Positions 19,380 through 30,945 are shown, counted from the stretch's first letter. The stretch: 64,000 nucleotides of DNA from Arthrobacter echini (GCF_004803505.1 NZ_SSWH01000006.1:1-64000); one strand, 5' to 3'. Notes: a model not told the origin generated them from the sequence alone. Translations and numbers: made by a program.

Positions 19380-19600
19380 TAGTTGGTCTCCTCAACCTTC
19401 ACGAGGTGCGGCACCGTGTTGACCATGCCGACCGTGACTGCATCCGCGTCGCGGACCACGGTGTGGCCGATGCGCTTCAGGCCCAGCGAACGCACCGTGT
19501 CCCGGTGGTTCTGCTTGCCGCCGATCACGGACTTGATCTGGGTGATCGAGAGCTTGCCCGAACCCACGCGTACTTTCCTCGGGGTGATTGCAGTCATCAT
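19379..19600 (-). CDS. rpmD: 50S ribosomal protein L30
   Basis: Small large-subunit protein. The conserved [26 protein letters not shown] core is easy to see (quoted here as [16 protein letters not shown] then SLGLKRI). It is 73 residues from the ATG that overlaps the rpsE stop; a second ATG is the next codon. Confidence 0.95.
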   Translation of the reverse strand: MMTAITPRKVRVGSGKLSITQIKSVIGGKQNHRDTVRSLGLKRIGHTVVRDADAVTVGMVNTVPHLVKVEETN

Positions 19601-20328
19601 GCACCTGCCTTCTGCGCCGCGATGGCCCGCAGCATCTGGTGAGATGCGACCTCGTCGAGCGGCAGACCGCGGCGGGCCGCGACCGACTGGGGCTCTTCCA
19701 GGCGCTTGAGGGCATCGACGGTTGCGTGAACGATGTTGATGGCGTTCGCCGAACCGAGCGACTTGGACAGGACGTCATGGATGCCGACGCACTCCAGTAC
19801 CGCACGCACAGGGCCGCCGGCGATGACGCCGGTACCGGGTGAGGCCGGACGGAGCAGAACCACCCCGGCGGCCGCTTCGCCCTGGACAAGGTGAGGAACC
19901 GTGCCGCCGATGCGCGGAACACGGAACATGGTCTTCTTGGCTTCCTCGACACCCTTCTGGATGGCGGAGGGCACTTCCTTCGCCTTGCCGTAGCCGACGC
20001 CGACCATGCCGTTGCCGTCGCCCACCACCACGAGTGCGGTGAAGCTGAAGCGGCGTCCGCCCTTGACGACCTTGGACACTCGGTTGATCGCGACGACGCG
20101 TTCGATGAACTTGTCCTTGTCGTCATTGCGACCGCCGTCGCGGCCGCCACGACCGCCGCGCTCGTTCCGACCGCCGCGCTGCTCGCCGCCACGCGCTGTG
20201 CCGCGCGTATTGGTGCGATTAGCATCACCGGACCCGGTGCCTGTTGCACCTGCTGCCGGAGCTTCCGCCGCCGGCTGCTCTGTAGCCGTATTCACTGGGG
20301 CTTCCTTTGCCTTGATTTCCTCGGTCAC
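19597..20328 (-). CDS. rpsE: 30S ribosomal protein S5
   Basis: Small-subunit protein involved in translational accuracy. The S5 core begins at [20 protein letters not shown] and includes [20 protein letters not shown]. Before it is a 70-residue extension, first Ala/Glu-rich and then Arg/Gly-rich (repeats such as [11 protein letters not shown]), as seen in Arthrobacter relatives. Total 243 residues. It overlaps both rplR and rpmD by 4 nt. Confidence 0.96.
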   Translation of the reverse strand: MTEEIKAKEAPVNTATEQPAAEAPAAGATGTGSGDANRTNTRGTARGGEQRGGRNERGGRGGRDGGRNDDKDKFIERVVAINRVSKVVKGGRRFSFTALVVVGDGNGMVGVGYGKAKEVPSAIQKGVEEAKKTMFRVPRIGGTVPHLVQGEAAAGVVLLRPASPGTGVIAGGPVRAVLECVGIHDVLSKSLGSANAINIVHATVDALKRLEEPQSVAARRGLPLDEVASHQMLRAIAAQKAGA

Positions 20329-20708
20329 AGTGACAGACCACCCGTCCGTGCACCGTCTGCAATTGCTGCGACGCGGCCGTGGTACTTGTTACCGCCCCGG
20401 TCGAACACGACCGCCTCGATACCGGCGGCCTTCGCGCGCTCCGCGACGAGTTCTCCGACGCGCTTGGCCTTGGCCGTCTTGTCCCCGTCGAACGCCCGCA
20501 GATCGGCCTCGAGCGTGGATGCCGACGCCACGGTCATGCCCTTGGTGTCGTCGACGACCTGCACGAAGACGTGCCGTGCCGACCGGTTCACGACCATGCG
20601 TGGCCTGGCTGCGGTGCCGGAGACGCGCTTGCGTACGCGGAGATGACGGCGGCCGCGCGAGGCGGACCTGCTCTTCGAGCTGCGCTTCTTGTTGATGCTC
20701 AGACCCAT
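20325..20708 (-). CDS. rplR: 50S ribosomal protein L18
   Basis: 5S rRNA-binding protein of the central protuberance, 127 residues. The basic N-terminus, [20 protein letters not shown] and the C-terminal [14 protein letters not shown] are standard. It lies 2 bp after rplF. Confidence 0.96.
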   Translation of the reverse strand: MGLSINKKRSSKSRSASRGRRHLRVRKRVSGTAARPRMVVNRSARHVFVQVVDDTKGMTVASASTLEADLRAFDGDKTAKAKRVGELVAERAKAAGIEAVVFDRGGNKYHGRVAAIADGARTGGLSL

Positions 20709-20710
20709 GG

Positions 20711-21247
20711 TTACTTACCAGCCTTTCCGACCTTGCGGCGGATGATCTCGCCTGCGTAGCGGATGCCCTTGCCCTTGTAGGGATCGGGCCTGCGCAGCTT
20801 GCGGATGGTTGCAGCGACCTCGCCGACACGCTGCTTGTTGATACCGGACACCGAGAGCTTGGTGGGGCTGTCGACGGTCAGGGTGATCCCCTCGGGCGCC
20901 TCGACGGCGACCGGGTGGCTGTACCCGAGGGCGAACTCGAGGTCGCTGCCCCTGGCCTGGACGCGGTAACCCGTGCCCACGATCTCGAGGTTCTTCCTGT
21001 ACCCCTCGGTGACTCCGACGATCATGTTGGAGATCAGCGTGCGGGTGAGCCCGTGCAGCGAGCGCGATTCACGCTCGTCGTTCGGTCGGGTGACCGTGAT
21101 GATGCCCTCGTCGAGAGAGACTTCGATGGGGCTGGGCACGGTGTGGCTCAGCTCCCCCTTCGAGCCCTTCACGGAGACCACGTTGCCGTCGAGTGCGATC
21201 TCGACACCAGCGGGAACGGTGATGGGGAGACGTCCAATTCGTGACAT
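20711..21247 (-). CDS. rplF: 50S ribosomal protein L6
   Basis: Binds near the sarcin-ricin loop and factor-binding site. It begins [17 protein letters not shown] and ends with the conserved [19 protein letters not shown] block. The length of 178 is usual. It sits between rpsH and rplR in standard spc order. Confidence 0.97.
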   Translation of the reverse strand: MSRIGRLPITVPAGVEIALDGNVVSVKGSKGELSHTVPSPIEVSLDEGIITVTRPNDERESRSLHGLTRTLISNMIVGVTEGYRKNLEIVGTGYRVQARGSDLEFALGYSHPVAVEAPEGITLTVDSPTKLSVSGINKQRVGEVAATIRKLRRPDPYKGKGIRYAGEIIRRKVGKAGK

Positions 21248-21265
21248 GTTCTTTTCCCTTTCCCG

Positions 21266-21664
21266 TTACCAGACGTAGGCGAGGACTTCCCCACCCACGC
21301 CCTTCTTGGATGCCTGGCGGTCCGTGAGCAGACCGGAGGACGTGGACAGGATCGCGATTCCGAGGCCCCCGAGAACGTGGGGCAGATTGGTGGACTTCGC
21401 GTAGACGCGCAGCCCCGGCTTGGAGATACGGCGGATGCCGGCGATGGAACGCTGCCGGTCGGGTCCGAACTTGAGGTCCAGGGTGAGCTTCTTGCCCACC
21501 TCGGCCTCCTCTTCCTTCCAGCCGGCGATGTAGCCCTCGGCCTTGAGGATGTCAGCCACGCGGGCCTTCAGCTTGCTGTACGGCATCGACACGGAGTCGT
21601 GGTATGCCGAGTTTGCATTGCGCAGACGCGTCAGCATGTCTGCGACAGGATCTGTCATTGTCAT
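21266..21664 (-). CDS. rpsH: 30S ribosomal protein S8
   Basis: Primary 16S rRNA-binding protein, and in E. coli the autogenous repressor of the spc operon. It begins [18 protein letters not shown] and ends with the conserved [20 protein letters not shown]. It is 132 residues. No rpsN (S14) gene lies between rplE and rpsH, so S14 must be encoded elsewhere. Confidence 0.97.
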   Translation of the reverse strand: MTMTDPVADMLTRLRNANSAYHDSVSMPYSKLKARVADILKAEGYIAGWKEEEAEVGKKLTLDLKFGPDRQRSIAGIRRISKPGLRVYAKSTNLPHVLGGLGIAILSTSSGLLTDRQASKKGVGGEVLAYVW

Positions 21665-21751
21665 GTGGGCTCTTGCCCTTCCTCGAAACGGTTTCCCGGT
21701 TCCTGCGGGCGCGTGCTGCGGCGGCAGGAGTGGACCTGAGACGTAGTTGGA

Positions 21752-22336
21752 TTAATCTTCGGATTTGAACGGGAATCCGAGCGCCTTGAGGAGCGCTCGG
21801 CCCTCGGCGTCGGTCTTGGCAGTGGTCACGACGGTGATGTCCATGCCACGGACGCGGTCGATCCTGTCCTGGTCGATCTCATGGAACATCGACTGCTCGG
21901 TGAGACCGAAGGTGTAGTTGCCGTTACCGTCGAACTGCTTGCCGTTGAGGCCGCGGAAATCGCGGATACGGGGCAGTGCCAGGGAGACGAGCCGGTCGGT
22001 GAACTCCCACATCCGATCGCCACGCAGGGTGGCGTGGGCGCCGATGGGCATTCCCTCCCTGAGCTTGAACTGGGCGATCGACTTGCGGGCCCTGGTGACC
22101 TGCGGCTTCTGACCGGTGATGGCGGTGAGGTCCTTGACTGCGCCGTCGATCAGCTTGGAGTCCTTCGCCGCATCACCGACACCCATGTTGACGACGACCT
22201 TCACCAGGCGGGGCACCTGATTGACGTTGGAGTACCCGAACTCCTCCTGAAGACTGGACTTGATCTCCGATGCGTAGCGTGCCTTGAGGCGTGGGAGAGC
22301 TGCTGCTTCTGTGGTACCTGTGGTTTCGACAGTCAT
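21752..22336 (-). CDS. rplE: 50S ribosomal protein L5
   Basis: 5S rRNA-binding protein that contacts the P-site tRNA. It has the core [16 protein letters not shown] and [17 protein letters not shown], and ends in [16 protein letters not shown]. It is 194 residues. Its start overlaps the rplX stop (TAATG). The 87-bp gap to rpsH is where rpsN sits in many genomes; it is absent here. Confidence 0.97.
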   Translation of the reverse strand: MTVETTGTTEAAALPRLKARYASEIKSSLQEEFGYSNVNQVPRLVKVVVNMGVGDAAKDSKLIDGAVKDLTAITGQKPQVTRARKSIAQFKLREGMPIGAHATLRGDRMWEFTDRLVSLALPRIRDFRGLNGKQFDGNGNYTFGLTEQSMFHEIDQDRIDRVRGMDITVVTTAKTDAEGRALLKALGFPFKSED

Positions 22337-22710
22337 TACAGATCCTTCCCTGACGACTTGGCCACGCGGATGCGGACCACGCGATCGCGGCCGTCACGCT
22401 GGACGGTCTCGGTGCGGTACCCGACGCGGGTCGGCTTCTTGGTCTCCGGATCGACGACGGCGACGTTGCTGATGTGCACGGGGGCCTCCATGACCTCGAT
22501 ACCACCGGTCGTGGTTCCGCGCTGCGACTGGCCCGCCTTGGTGTGTTTCGTGACCCTGTTGATGCCCTCGACGAGAACGCGGTTGGTCTCCGGGAAGACC
22601 TTCAGCACCTTGCCCTGCTTGCCGCGGTCTCCGCCGCGCTCCTGCTTGGCTCCCGTGATGACCTGGACGAGGTCACCCTTCTTGATCCTGAGCTTTGTCT
22701 TCTGTGCCAT
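22336..22710 (-). CDS. rplX: 50S ribosomal protein L24
   Basis: Assembly initiator near the exit tunnel, with a KOW motif in [25 protein letters not shown]. Written in short form, the motif is [10 protein letters not shown] followed by [16 protein letters not shown]. It is 124 residues and lies 3 bp after rplN. Confidence 0.96.
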   Translation of the reverse strand: MAQKTKLRIKKGDLVQVITGAKQERGGDRGKQGKVLKVFPETNRVLVEGINRVTKHTKAGQSQRGTTTGGIEVMEAPVHISNVAVVDPETKKPTRVGYRTETVQRDGRDRVVRIRVAKSSGKDL

Positions 22711-22713
22711 GGA

Positions 22714-23082
22714 CTACAGCACCTCCGGCGCCAGCGAGATGATCTTCATGAAACGCTTGTCGCGCAGTTCGCGACCGACAGGGCCGAAGATACGGGTACC
22801 GCGCGGGTCGCCGTCGTTCTTCAGGATCACTGCTGCGTTCTCATCGAACTTGATGTAGGAGCCGTCCGCACGGCGGCGTTCCTTCTTGGTGCGGACGATG
22901 ACGGCCTTGACGACGTCGCCCTTCTTCACGTTGCCACCGGGGATGGCATCCTTCACGGTGGCGACGATCACGTCACCGATACCTGCGTAGCGGCGCCCGG
23001 ATCCTCCGAGGACACGGATCGTCAAGATTTCCTTGGCGCCCGTGTTGTCGGCGATCTTCAGCCGCGATTCCTGCTGAATCAC
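22714..23082 (-). CDS. rplN: 50S ribosomal protein L14
   Basis: Forms an intersubunit bridge with 16S rRNA. It begins [20 protein letters not shown], has [22 protein letters not shown] and ends ISLAPEVL. The length of 122 is invariant in the family. It is the first gene of the spc unit, with a leader containing a long inverted repeat. Confidence 0.97.
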   Translation of the reverse strand: MIQQESRLKIADNTGAKEILTIRVLGGSGRRYAGIGDVIVATVKDAIPGGNVKKGDVVKAVIVRTKKERRRADGSYIKFDENAAVILKNDGDPRGTRIFGPVGRELRDKRFMKIISLAPEVL

Positions 23083-23160
23083 TCATTACTCCTGTCGTCG
23101 CGCCGGTTCTCTGCTCGAGCCTTGCGGAACGGATATGGGTTGGCCCCGTGATACTGGTAC

Positions 23161-23211
23161 TCGGCACGAGCAGGAGAGGACGAGATCCTCTGCAGGGGAG
23201 AGTCGTGCCGA
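23161..23211 (-). repeat. Two-step inverted repeat in the rplN leader
   Basis: TCGGCACGA (23161-23169) and TCGTGCCGA (23203-23211) enclose AGAGGA/TCCTCT (23175-23191), so a long hairpin can form about 80 nt before rplN. The gene-free stretch 23083-23400 holds this structure, the rpsQ terminator and presumably the spc promoter, which I could not place confidently. Confidence 0.5.
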
Positions 23212-23307
23212 ACAAGATCAGCGGGCTTTTGCCTATGTGCCCGGTGTGCCGATCCCCTCAGGGCATGCGTCAGCCCACCGGACAGACAAGATTCTGATCA
23301 TATCGCG

Positions 23308-23345
23308 GCTGTGCCCCGGATACGAAATCGCATCCGGGGCACAGC
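23308..23345 (-). terminator. Terminator-like hairpin after rpsQ (end of S10 unit)
   Basis: GCTGTGCCCCGGAT (23308-23321) pairs perfectly with 23332-23345 around a 10-nt loop, 55 bp past the rpsQ stop. The loop ends can pair further. There is no clear U-tract. Confidence 0.7.
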
Positions 23346-23400
23346 GCGTGGGAAGAGGTGGTACCGCTCCCCGATCCTGCTCAGTGTCTACTGTTGTCTG

Positions 23401-23712
23401 CTACTTCGCCTTCTCGACGATCTCCACCAGGCGCCACCGCTTGGTGGCCGACAGCGGGCGGGTCTCGCTGATCACGACGAGATCTCCGACACCGGCGGCG
23501 TCCAGCTCGTCATGAGCCTTCACCTTCGAGGTCCGGCGAAGCACCTTGCCGTACAGGCCGTGCTTCACCCGGTCCTCGACCTCGACGACGATGGTCTTCT
23601 GCATCTTGTCCGAGACCACGTAGCCGCGGCGGATCTTGCGGTATCCCCGCGACGACGCGTCATGAACCGCTTTCTCGGGTACTGCGGTCGTCTCGCTCTG
23701 CTGCTCACTCAT
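23401..23712 (-). CDS. rpsQ: 30S ribosomal protein S17
   Basis: Early 16S-binding OB-fold protein. The core runs from [20 protein letters not shown] to [19 protein letters not shown]. The 103-residue protein has a 20-residue N-terminal extension. It overlaps rpmC by 4 nt and is the last gene of the S10 unit. Confidence 0.96.
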   Translation of the reverse strand: MSEQQSETTAVPEKAVHDASSRGYRKIRRGYVVSDKMQKTIVVEVEDRVKHGLYGKVLRRTSKVKAHDELDAAGVGDLVVISETRPLSATKRWRLVEIVEKAK

Positions 23713-24053
23713 TTGGCGTCCTCCTCAGAAGCCTCGGTGCCGACGGAGGAGTCATCCTTAGCGGCGGCCTTCCTGGATTTCCGGGTCTTCTCCGCCTTGG
23801 CGGGCGTCGCCTCCTCGACAGGAGCGAGCACCTCGGGACGAATACCCAGTTCACGCTCACGCAGCACCGTGTAGATACGCGCGATGTCGCGCTTGACCGA
23901 GCGGAGCCGGCCATGGCTCTCGAGCTGACCGGTGGCCGACTGGAAGCGGAGATTGAACAGCTCCTCCTTGGCCTTGCGCAGCTCTTCCACCAGACGGTCC
24001 TTGTCGAAGCCGTCCAGCTGGTCTGTCGCCAGTTCCTTTGAACCCAGCGCCAT
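23709..24053 (-). CDS. rpmC: 50S ribosomal protein L29 with C-terminal extension
   Basis: Exit-tunnel protein and docking site for trigger factor and SRP. The L29 core is residues 1-75 ([20 protein letters not shown] and [16 protein letters not shown]). Residues 76-114 are an added Lys/Ala/Glu-rich tail, making it longer than the usual 65-80 residues. Confidence 0.95.
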   Translation of the reverse strand: MALGSKELATDQLDGFDKDRLVEELRKAKEELFNLRFQSATGQLESHGRLRSVKRDIARIYTVLRERELGIRPEVLAPVEEATPAKAEKTRKSRKAAAKDDSSVGTEASEEDAK

Positions 24054-24055
24054 GG

Positions 24056-24472
24056 CTATTCACCACCCTCACGGTGCACGATGCGTGCCTTCAACGGCAG
24101 CTTGTGGATCGCGAGGCGCATGGCTTCGCGGGCTACCTCCTCGGAAACACCGGACAGTTCGAAGAGAACCCGTCCGGGCTTGACGTTGGCCACCCACCAC
24201 TCGGGCGAACCCTTACCGGAACCCATACGGGTCTCGGCGGGCTTCTTGGTCAACGGACGGTCCGGATAGATGTTGATCCAGACCTTGCCGCCACGCTTGA
24301 TGTGACGGGTCATGGCGATACGAGCGGACTCGATCTGCCGGTTGGTGACGTATGCCGGGCTCAGCGCCTGGATACCCCACTCGCCGAAGCTGACCTCCGT
24401 ACCGCCCGTCGCAGCGCCCGATCGACCCGGGTGATGCTGCTTGCGGAACCTTACTCGACGTGGGATGAGCAT
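24056..24472 (-). CDS. rplP: 50S ribosomal protein L16
   Basis: Contacts A-site tRNA and helps organise the peptidyl transferase region. It begins [19 protein letters not shown] and contains [20 protein letters not shown]. It is 138 residues, the standard size. It abuts rpsC and is 2 bp from rpmC. Confidence 0.97.
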   Translation of the reverse strand: MLIPRRVRFRKQHHPGRSGAATGGTEVSFGEWGIQALSPAYVTNRQIESARIAMTRHIKRGGKVWINIYPDRPLTKKPAETRMGSGKGSPEWWVANVKPGRVLFELSGVSEEVAREAMRLAIHKLPLKARIVHREGGE

Positions 24473-25306
24473 TTAAGCCTGTCCTCCTTCAGCGGCAGCG
24501 GGAGCTGCTGCGGTCTCGGCGGGAGCCTGGGCTCCCTGCCCCTCGGAGCGCTCCGGCGCCCGACGGCGGCGCTCGCCACCGCGATCCGCGCCGGCCGGGC
24601 CTCGACCCGGACGGTCCGAGCTACGGCCACGCGACGGCGCTGCTGCAGCCTGGGCCGCGAGCTCCTTCGCCGTGACGTCGCCCTTGTAGATCCAGACCTT
24701 CACGCCGATACGGCCGAACGTGGTCTTGGCCTCGAAGAAGCCGTAGTCGATGTTCGCCCGGAGCGTGTGCAGGGGAACGCGTCCCTCGCGGTAGAACTCC
24801 GAACGGCTCATCTCCGCTCCACCCAGGCGACCCGAGCACTGGACACGGATACCCTTGGCGCCGGCACGCTGTGCCGACTGGATGGCCTTCTTCATCGCGC
24901 GGCGGAACGCCACACGCGAAGAGAGCTGCTCGGCGACGCCCTGGGCCACCAGCTGCGCCTCGATCTCGGGGTTCTTGACCTCGAGGATGTTCAGCTGCAC
25001 CTGCTTGCCCGTGAGCTTCTCGAGCTCGCCGCGGATGCGGTCGGCCTCTGCGCCACGACGACCGATGACGATCCCGGGACGCGCGGTGTGGATGTCCACG
25101 CGAACGCGGTCGCGGGTGCGCTCGATCTCGACCTTGGCGATTCCCGCGCGGTCCATGCCCGTGGACATGAGCTGGCGGATCTTGATGTCCTCGCGGACGA
25201 AGTCGCGGTAGCGCTGACCGGGCTTGTTGCTGTCGGCGAACCAGTGTGACCTGTGGTCAGTGGTGATACCGAGTCGGAACCCGTGCGGGTTGATCTTCTG
25301 TCCCAC
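24473..25306 (-). CDS. rpsC: 30S ribosomal protein S3
   Basis: Head protein at the mRNA entry tunnel with helicase role. It begins (GTG) [15 protein letters not shown] and has the KH-domain stretch [19 protein letters not shown]. After residue 215 comes an extension of about 60 residues rich in Arg, Gly, Ala and Pro, typical of actinobacteria. Total 277 residues. It directly follows rplV. Confidence 0.97.
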   Translation of the reverse strand: MGQKINPHGFRLGITTDHRSHWFADSNKPGQRYRDFVREDIKIRQLMSTGMDRAGIAKVEIERTRDRVRVDIHTARPGIVIGRRGAEADRIRGELEKLTGKQVQLNILEVKNPEIEAQLVAQGVAEQLSSRVAFRRAMKKAIQSAQRAGAKGIRVQCSGRLGGAEMSRSEFYREGRVPLHTLRANIDYGFFEAKTTFGRIGVKVWIYKGDVTAKELAAQAAAAPSRGRSSDRPGRGPAGADRGGERRRRAPERSEGQGAQAPAETAAAPAAAEGGQA

Positions 25307-25672
25307 TTAGCGGACCTCCACTTTCTCAGGGGTAGCTACGACAACCGTGATGTGGCTGGTCCGCTTGTTGATGCGGAACGCGCGGCCCTGGGCTCGCGGC
25401 CGGAACCGCTTCATCGTGGGGCCTTCATCAACGAATGCTTCACTGATGATGAGGTTGTCCTCGTCGAAGGCGACGCCGTCACGGTCCGCGCGGACGCGGG
25501 CGTTGGCGACTGCCGACTGGACCACCTTGAAAACCGGCTCCGAAGCAACCTGTGGGGCAAACTTCAGAATAGCCAGAGCCTCGTTCGCCTGCTTACCACG
25601 AACAAGGTTGACGACGCGCCGGGCCTTCATAGGCGTCACGCGGATGTGCCGCGCAATAGCCTTGGCTTCCAT
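25307..25672 (-). CDS. rplV: 50S ribosomal protein L22
   Basis: Lines the exit tunnel with its beta-hairpin. It begins [20 protein letters not shown] and has [19 protein letters not shown]. It is 121 residues with no visible deletion or insertion in the loop, so there is no sign of macrolide-resistance changes. Confidence 0.97.
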   Translation of the reverse strand: MEAKAIARHIRVTPMKARRVVNLVRGKQANEALAILKFAPQVASEPVFKVVQSAVANARVRADRDGVAFDEDNLIISEAFVDEGPTMKRFRPRAQGRAFRINKRTSHITVVVATPEKVEVR

Positions 25673-25708
25673 TGCTTTCCTTCTCTCGTCTTATCCGAAG
25701 AGCAGCGC

Positions 25709-25990
25709 CTAGCGGCGCTTGCCCTTGCGGTCGTCCTTGACATGGCCGCGGAATGTCCGCGTCGGCGCGAATTCGCCGAGCTTGTGCCCGACCATCGATT
25801 CGGTGACGAACACCGGGATGTGCTTGCGCCCGTCATGCACCGCGATCGTGTGCCCGAGCATGTCGGGGACGATCATGGAGCGGCGGGACCAGGTCTTGAT
25901 GACGTTCTTCTTGCCCGATTCGTTCTCGCGTGCCACCTTGACGTACAGGTGCTGGTCGACGAAGGGGCCTTTCTTCAGGCTGCGTGGCAT
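25709..25990 (-). CDS. rpsS: 30S ribosomal protein S19
   Basis: Head protein forming intersubunit bridges, 93 residues. It begins [19 protein letters not shown] and has [22 protein letters not shown], shortened here to the opening and [15 protein letters not shown]. Position after rplB is standard. Confidence 0.97.
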   Translation of the reverse strand: MPRSLKKGPFVDQHLYVKVARENESGKKNVIKTWSRRSMIVPDMLGHTIAVHDGRKHIPVFVTESMVGHKLGEFAPTRTFRGHVKDDRKGKRR

Positions 25991-26002
25991 GTCTCCAGGC
26001 TC

Positions 26003-26842
26003 CTATCGCTTGTTCTTGCCGGATCGACGGCGACGCACGATGAGTGAATCGCTCTCTTTGTTGGGGCGCCGGGTACGGCCCTCGGGCTTGCCGTTCGGGT
26101 TGACCGGGTGACGACCACCGGAGGTCTTGCCCTCGCCGCCACCGTGGGGGTGGTCGACGGGGTTCATGGCTACGCCGCGCACCGTCGGGCGGATACCCTT
26201 CCAGCGATTGCGGCCGGCCTTGCCCCAGTTGATGTTCGACTGTTCGGCGTTGCCCACCTCGCCGACCGTCGCGCGGCAGCGGACGTCCACGTTGCGGATC
26301 TCGCCGGACGGCAGGCGCAGCTGGGCGAAACGGCCTTCCTTGGCGACGAGCTGCACCGAGGCACCGGCGGAGCGAGCCATCTTGGCGCCTCCCCCCGGAC
26401 GAAGCTCGACGGCGTGGATGACCGTACCGACGGGGATGTTGCGCAGCGGCAGATTGTTGCCCGGCTTGATGTCCGCCCCGGCACCTGCCTCGACGAAGTC
26501 ACCCTGCCGGAGCCTGTTCGGCGCGATGATGTAGCGCTTCGTGCCGTCGACGTAGTGCAGGAGGGCGATGCGCGCCGTGCGGTTGGGGTCGTACTCGATC
26601 TCCGCGACGCGCGCATCGACGCCGTCCTTGTCGTGGCGGCGGAAGTCGATCAGCCTGTACTGGCGCTTGTGTCCACCACCTTTGTGACGCGTGGTGATCT
26701 TGCCAGTGTTGTTACGTCCGCCGTTCTTGGGCAGCGGACGGACCAACGACTTCTCAGGTGTCGAGCGGGTGATTTCAGCGAAGTCGGCGACGCTCGAGCC
26801 ACGACGGCCCGGCGTTGTCGGCTTGTATTTACGGATTGCCAT
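26003..26842 (-). CDS. rplB: 50S ribosomal protein L2
   Basis: Core large-subunit protein needed for peptidyl transfer and subunit joining. It begins [18 protein letters not shown] and contains the signature [20 protein letters not shown], whose His is essential in other bacteria. It is 279 residues, standard. Confidence 0.97.
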   Translation of the reverse strand: MAIRKYKPTTPGRRGSSVADFAEITRSTPEKSLVRPLPKNGGRNNTGKITTRHKGGGHKRQYRLIDFRRHDKDGVDARVAEIEYDPNRTARIALLHYVDGTKRYIIAPNRLRQGDFVEAGAGADIKPGNNLPLRNIPVGTVIHAVELRPGGGAKMARSAGASVQLVAKEGRFAQLRLPSGEIRNVDVRCRATVGEVGNAEQSNINWGKAGRNRWKGIRPTVRGVAMNPVDHPHGGGEGKTSGGRHPVNPNGKPEGRTRRPNKESDSLIVRRRRSGKNKR

Positions 26843-26873
26843 AACTCAATTCCTCGTTAAAGTGGTCTCCGCC

Positions 26874-27179
26874 CTAGGAGAGCGGACCGCCGAAGATGTC
26901 GATCGAGCCCTCTTTGAGGGACACGATGGCACGCTTGGTGCCCTTGCGCTGGCCCCAGCCGAACTTGGTCCGCTTGCGCTTCCCGATCCGGTTGATGGTG
27001 TTGATGGAGTCGACCTTCACGGAGAAGATCTTCTCCACCGCCAGCTTGATCTCTTCCTTGTTCGACCGGGGGTCGACCAGGAAGGTGTACTTGCCCTCGT
27101 CGATCAGGCCGTAGCTCTTCTCCGAGACGACGGGCGCGATCACCACGTCGCGCGGATCCTTGGCAATTGTGCCGCTCAC
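26874..27179 (-). CDS. rplW: 50S ribosomal protein L23
   Basis: Exit-tunnel protein and docking site for trigger factor and SRP. The core has [20 protein letters not shown] and [17 protein letters not shown]. It is 101 residues from a GTG that overlaps the rplD stop (GTGA). Confidence 0.96.
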   Translation of the reverse strand: MSGTIAKDPRDVVIAPVVSEKSYGLIDEGKYTFLVDPRSNKEEIKLAVEKIFSVKVDSINTINRIGKRKRTKFGWGQRKGTKRAIVSLKEGSIDIFGGPLS

Positions 27180-27796
27180 TGTGCGTCCTCCTCGGAGATG
27201 GCATCGGCAGAGCCGACGAACTGGTCGTACGCGGCCTTGGAGAAGATCACGTCGTCGGAGACCAGCACGTCGTACGTGTTGAGCTGATCGACGTAGAGGA
27301 CGTGAACTGCGGGGACGTTGCGCACGGACAGTGCAGCGACGTCGTTGTCACGCTCGATCACGACGAGCAGGCGAGCCCGATCGGACACCGACCGCAGGGT
27401 CTCGATCGCAGCCTTCGTCGAGGGCCGCTCGCCCTGGACGAGTGACTCGAGGACGTGGATGCGGTTGTTGCGGGCCCGGTCGGAGAGGGCACCGCGCAGG
27501 GCGGCAGCCTTCATCTTCTTGGGCGTCCGCTGGCTGTAATCGCGCGGCGTCGGTCCGTGGACCACACCACCACCGGTCATCTGGGGCTCGCGGATGGACC
27601 CCTGGCGGGCGCGACCCGTGCCCTTCTGCTTGAACGGCTTGCGGCCCGCGCCGCTGACCTCGGCGCGGGTCTTGGTCTTGTGCGTACCCTGGCGGGCGGC
27701 AGCAAGCTGGGCGACGACGACCTGGTGCATCAAGGGCACGTTGGTCTGCGCATCGAAGATCTCCGCGGGGAGATCGACCTGAACTGTGACAGCCAT
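27176..27796 (-). CDS. rplD: 50S ribosomal protein L4
   Basis: Exit-tunnel protein, and in E. coli the autogenous regulator of the S10 operon. It has [20 protein letters not shown] and [15 protein letters not shown]. It is 206 residues. The structured leader upstream of rpsJ would be the natural target if regulation by L4 is conserved, which is inference. Confidence 0.96.
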   Translation of the reverse strand: MAVTVQVDLPAEIFDAQTNVPLMHQVVVAQLAAARQGTHKTKTRAEVSGAGRKPFKQKGTGRARQGSIREPQMTGGGVVHGPTPRDYSQRTPKKMKAAALRGALSDRARNNRIHVLESLVQGERPSTKAAIETLRSVSDRARLLVVIERDNDVAALSVRNVPAVHVLYVDQLNTYDVLVSDDVIFSKAAYDQFVGSADAISEEDAQ

Positions 27797-27800
27797 GTGG

Positions 27801-28457
27801 CTATGCTCCCTTCACGGCGGTGCGTACGAAGACGACCTGTCCGCGGGCGCCGGGAACGGCACCCTTGATGAGCAGCAGCGACTTCTCGACGTCCACGGCG
27901 TGGACCCGGAGGTTCAGCGTGGTCTGACGAACGGCACCCATGCGGCCTGCCATTTTCATTCCTCGGAAGACGCGGCTGGGGGTGGATGCACCACCGATGG
28001 AACCGGGCTTGCGGTGGTTCTTGTGTGCACCGTGGGAGGCTCCGACACCGTGGAAGCCGTGACGCTTCATGACGCCCGCGAAGCCCTTGCCCTTGGTGGT
28101 CCCGATGACATCGACCAGCTGGCCGGCGTCGAACATCTCGACGGACAGTTCCTGTCCGAGCGAGTAGGACTCGGCATCGGAGGTGCGCAGCTCCACGACG
28201 TGACGGCGGGGCGTGACACCTGCCTTCTCGAAGTGGCCGGCGAGCGGCCGGGTGACCTTCCGGGGGTCGATCTGGCCGAAGCCGATCTGGACCGCCGTGT
28301 AGCCGTCCGTGTCCTCGCTGAGCAGCTGCGTGATGACATTCGAGTCGGCCTGGATGACGGTCACCGGGACAAGGACGTTGTTCTCGTCCCAGACCTGCGT
28401 CATTCCCAACTTGGTGCCGAGCAGACCCTTGACCTGGCGTGTAAGTGAAGTAGACAT
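27801..28457 (-). CDS. rplC: 50S ribosomal protein L3
   Basis: Early-assembly protein near the peptidyl transferase centre. It has [20 protein letters not shown] and [18 protein letters not shown]-like wording (here [18 protein letters not shown]). It is 218 residues. It lies 16 bp after rpsJ. Confidence 0.97.
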   Translation of the reverse strand: MSTSLTRQVKGLLGTKLGMTQVWDENNVLVPVTVIQADSNVITQLLSEDTDGYTAVQIGFGQIDPRKVTRPLAGHFEKAGVTPRRHVVELRTSDAESYSLGQELSVEMFDAGQLVDVIGTTKGKGFAGVMKRHGFHGVGASHGAHKNHRKPGSIGGASTPSRVFRGMKMAGRMGAVRQTTLNLRVHAVDVEKSLLLIKGAVPGARGQVVFVRTAVKGA

Positions 28458-28473
28458 GAGTATCCGCTCTCCC

Positions 28474-28782
28474 CTACAGCTTGATTTCGATGTTCACGTC
28501 CGCCGGCAGATCGAGACGCATCAGCGAATCGACGGCCTTGGGCGTGGGATCAATGATGTCGATCAGCCGCTTGTGCGTGCGCATCTCGAAGTGCTCGCGG
28601 CTGTCCTTGTACTTGTGTGGAGACCGGATGACGACGAAGACGTTCTTTTCCGTCGGAAGGGGCACGGGGCCCACGACCGTTGCGCCTGCGCGCGTCACCG
28701 TCTCAACGATCTTCCGCGCTGAAACGTCGATGACCTCGTGGTCATACGACTTCAGCCGGATGCGGATCTTCTGTCCCGCCAT
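28474..28782 (-). CDS. rpsJ: 30S ribosomal protein S10
   Basis: Head protein that also joins NusG in transcription-translation coupling. It begins [19 protein letters not shown] and has [20 protein letters not shown]. It is 102 residues. It is the first gene of the S10 unit and is preceded by a hairpin-rich leader. Confidence 0.97.
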   Translation of the reverse strand: MAGQKIRIRLKSYDHEVIDVSARKIVETVTRAGATVVGPVPLPTEKNVFVVIRSPHKYKDSREHFEMRTHKRLIDIIDPTPKAVDSLMRLDLPADVNIEIKL

Positions 28783-28813
28783 GGCGTCTCGACTCTCTCT
28801 CTAACCTGTGGGT

Positions 28814-28965
28814 AGCTGCCTGGGCAGCTCCGGAATCAACCTGCATCTGTGTTCACCGTGCAACGCTTCCCGCGCAGACTGAATCCGGAGATCTCCGGGT
28901 TCCTCACCCTGCTCGGTACCGACCCCCGCGCTCGGGCGTGTCGCTCACCCTGGTCACGAGTGACC
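28814..28965 (-). promoter_or_regulatory. Structured leader upstream of rpsJ
   Basis: Three compact inverted repeats lie in the rpsJ leader: AGCTGCC/GGCAGCT at 28814-28829, a 22-nt near-palindrome at 28881-28902, and GGTCAC/GTGACC at 28952-28965. They occupy most of the gene-free stretch 28783-29169. An S10-operon autoregulatory leader is a reasonable guess, but I cannot match it to a known family by eye. Confidence 0.4.
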
Positions 28966-29038
28966 GACTGCATCCTGATCTGGTCGATTGGACGGATCAC
29001 TGTGGTCCATGGCGGTGGGTCCGATCCCCGCATCAGGC

Positions 29039-29065
29039 ATTATCCTGACCGGGATGCAACCGCAA
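29039..29065 (-). promoter_or_regulatory. Candidate S10-operon promoter
   Basis: On the minus strand GATAAT (29039-29044) is a good -10 box. The best -35, TTGCGG (29060-29065), is only 15 bp away, so the match is uncertain. The leader to rpsJ would be about 250 nt. Confidence 0.35.
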
Positions 29066-29169
29066 ACCGCCTGTCGGCACGTGAACAACTTATCTAGTGT
29101 CGCAGATCGCCGGGTCGATTGCGAACCACGCGTGCCCGGCCCTCGCTCTTCCGGCACCCGTACTCCTGC

Positions 29170-29608
29170 CTACCCGGCGTCACGCCCGCCCGTCCCCGCC
29201 GTGGAGGACCCCGACACGGCGGGAATCGTGGCCGTAGCCGCTGCCGCGCCTTCCCGTCCGAGCGCGACGGCTGCGAGGAGCCGACGGCGGAGCATGCGGT
29301 GCCCGCTGGGCGGCAGGACCGTCCGGGCGGTGCAGAGGATTCCACGGCCCAGCACGGCACCGAGCAGACCCTGCATCGTGACGGTCCCCGGCGTTCCATC
29401 GACGTCCGTCGTCAGCTGCTGGACGAGTGCGGTGGAGAAAAGGGCGACGGCGGGGGCCGCGGCGGCATCGAGCCAGGGCAGGTGGTCCCGGCGGGAGAGG
29501 GCGAAGCCGGCGCCCGTGAGGAGGTTCCGCTCGGCCCTTGCGGGAACCAGCCTGCCCGAAGACGAGCCCGAGGAACCCCGCCGGGGAAACCACCAGTACC
29601 ACTGCCAT
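29170..29608 (-). pseudogene. Frameshifted small membrane-protein gene between tuf and rpsJ
   Basis: Two overlapping frames join into one sensible protein. From an ATG at 29608 one frame reads MAVVLVVSPAGFLGLVFGQA and stays coding to about 29545. The next frame then continues RNLLTGAGFALSRRDHLPWL to a TAG at 29170. In the second frame most codons end in G or C (for example 19 of 20 over 29461-29520), which marks real coding. Removing one base near 29540 would give about 145 residues with three or four hydrophobic segments. It is either a decaying gene or a sequencing indel. I do not recognise the family. Confidence 0.5.
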
Positions 29609-29674
29609 CGAATCCCTACCCGAGAACTCGGGCGTGAGTTCTGAGCTCCGTGTAGGTGCCGGAGCAACAGAGAG

Positions 29675-29716
29675 CGGAAGGGCCCGCATCGCCGATCGGC
29701 GATCCGGGCCCTTCCG
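29675..29716 (-). terminator. Terminator of tuf
   Basis: A 12-bp outer stem (CGGAAGGGCCCG at 29675-29686 with 29705-29716), a C-C mismatch and a 6-bp inner stem capped by GATC lie 39 bp after the tuf stop. Confidence 0.75.
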
Positions 29717-29754
29717 GTGTCACCGGCACGAGCCGGCGTCTGGAACTGCTGGTG

Positions 29755-30945
<1,191 letters not shown>

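Noticed and set aside
21665-21751. Hidden rpsN (S14) gene between rplE and rpsH
   Set aside because: The gap is only 87 bp and no zinc-ribbon S14 sequence can be read in any frame.
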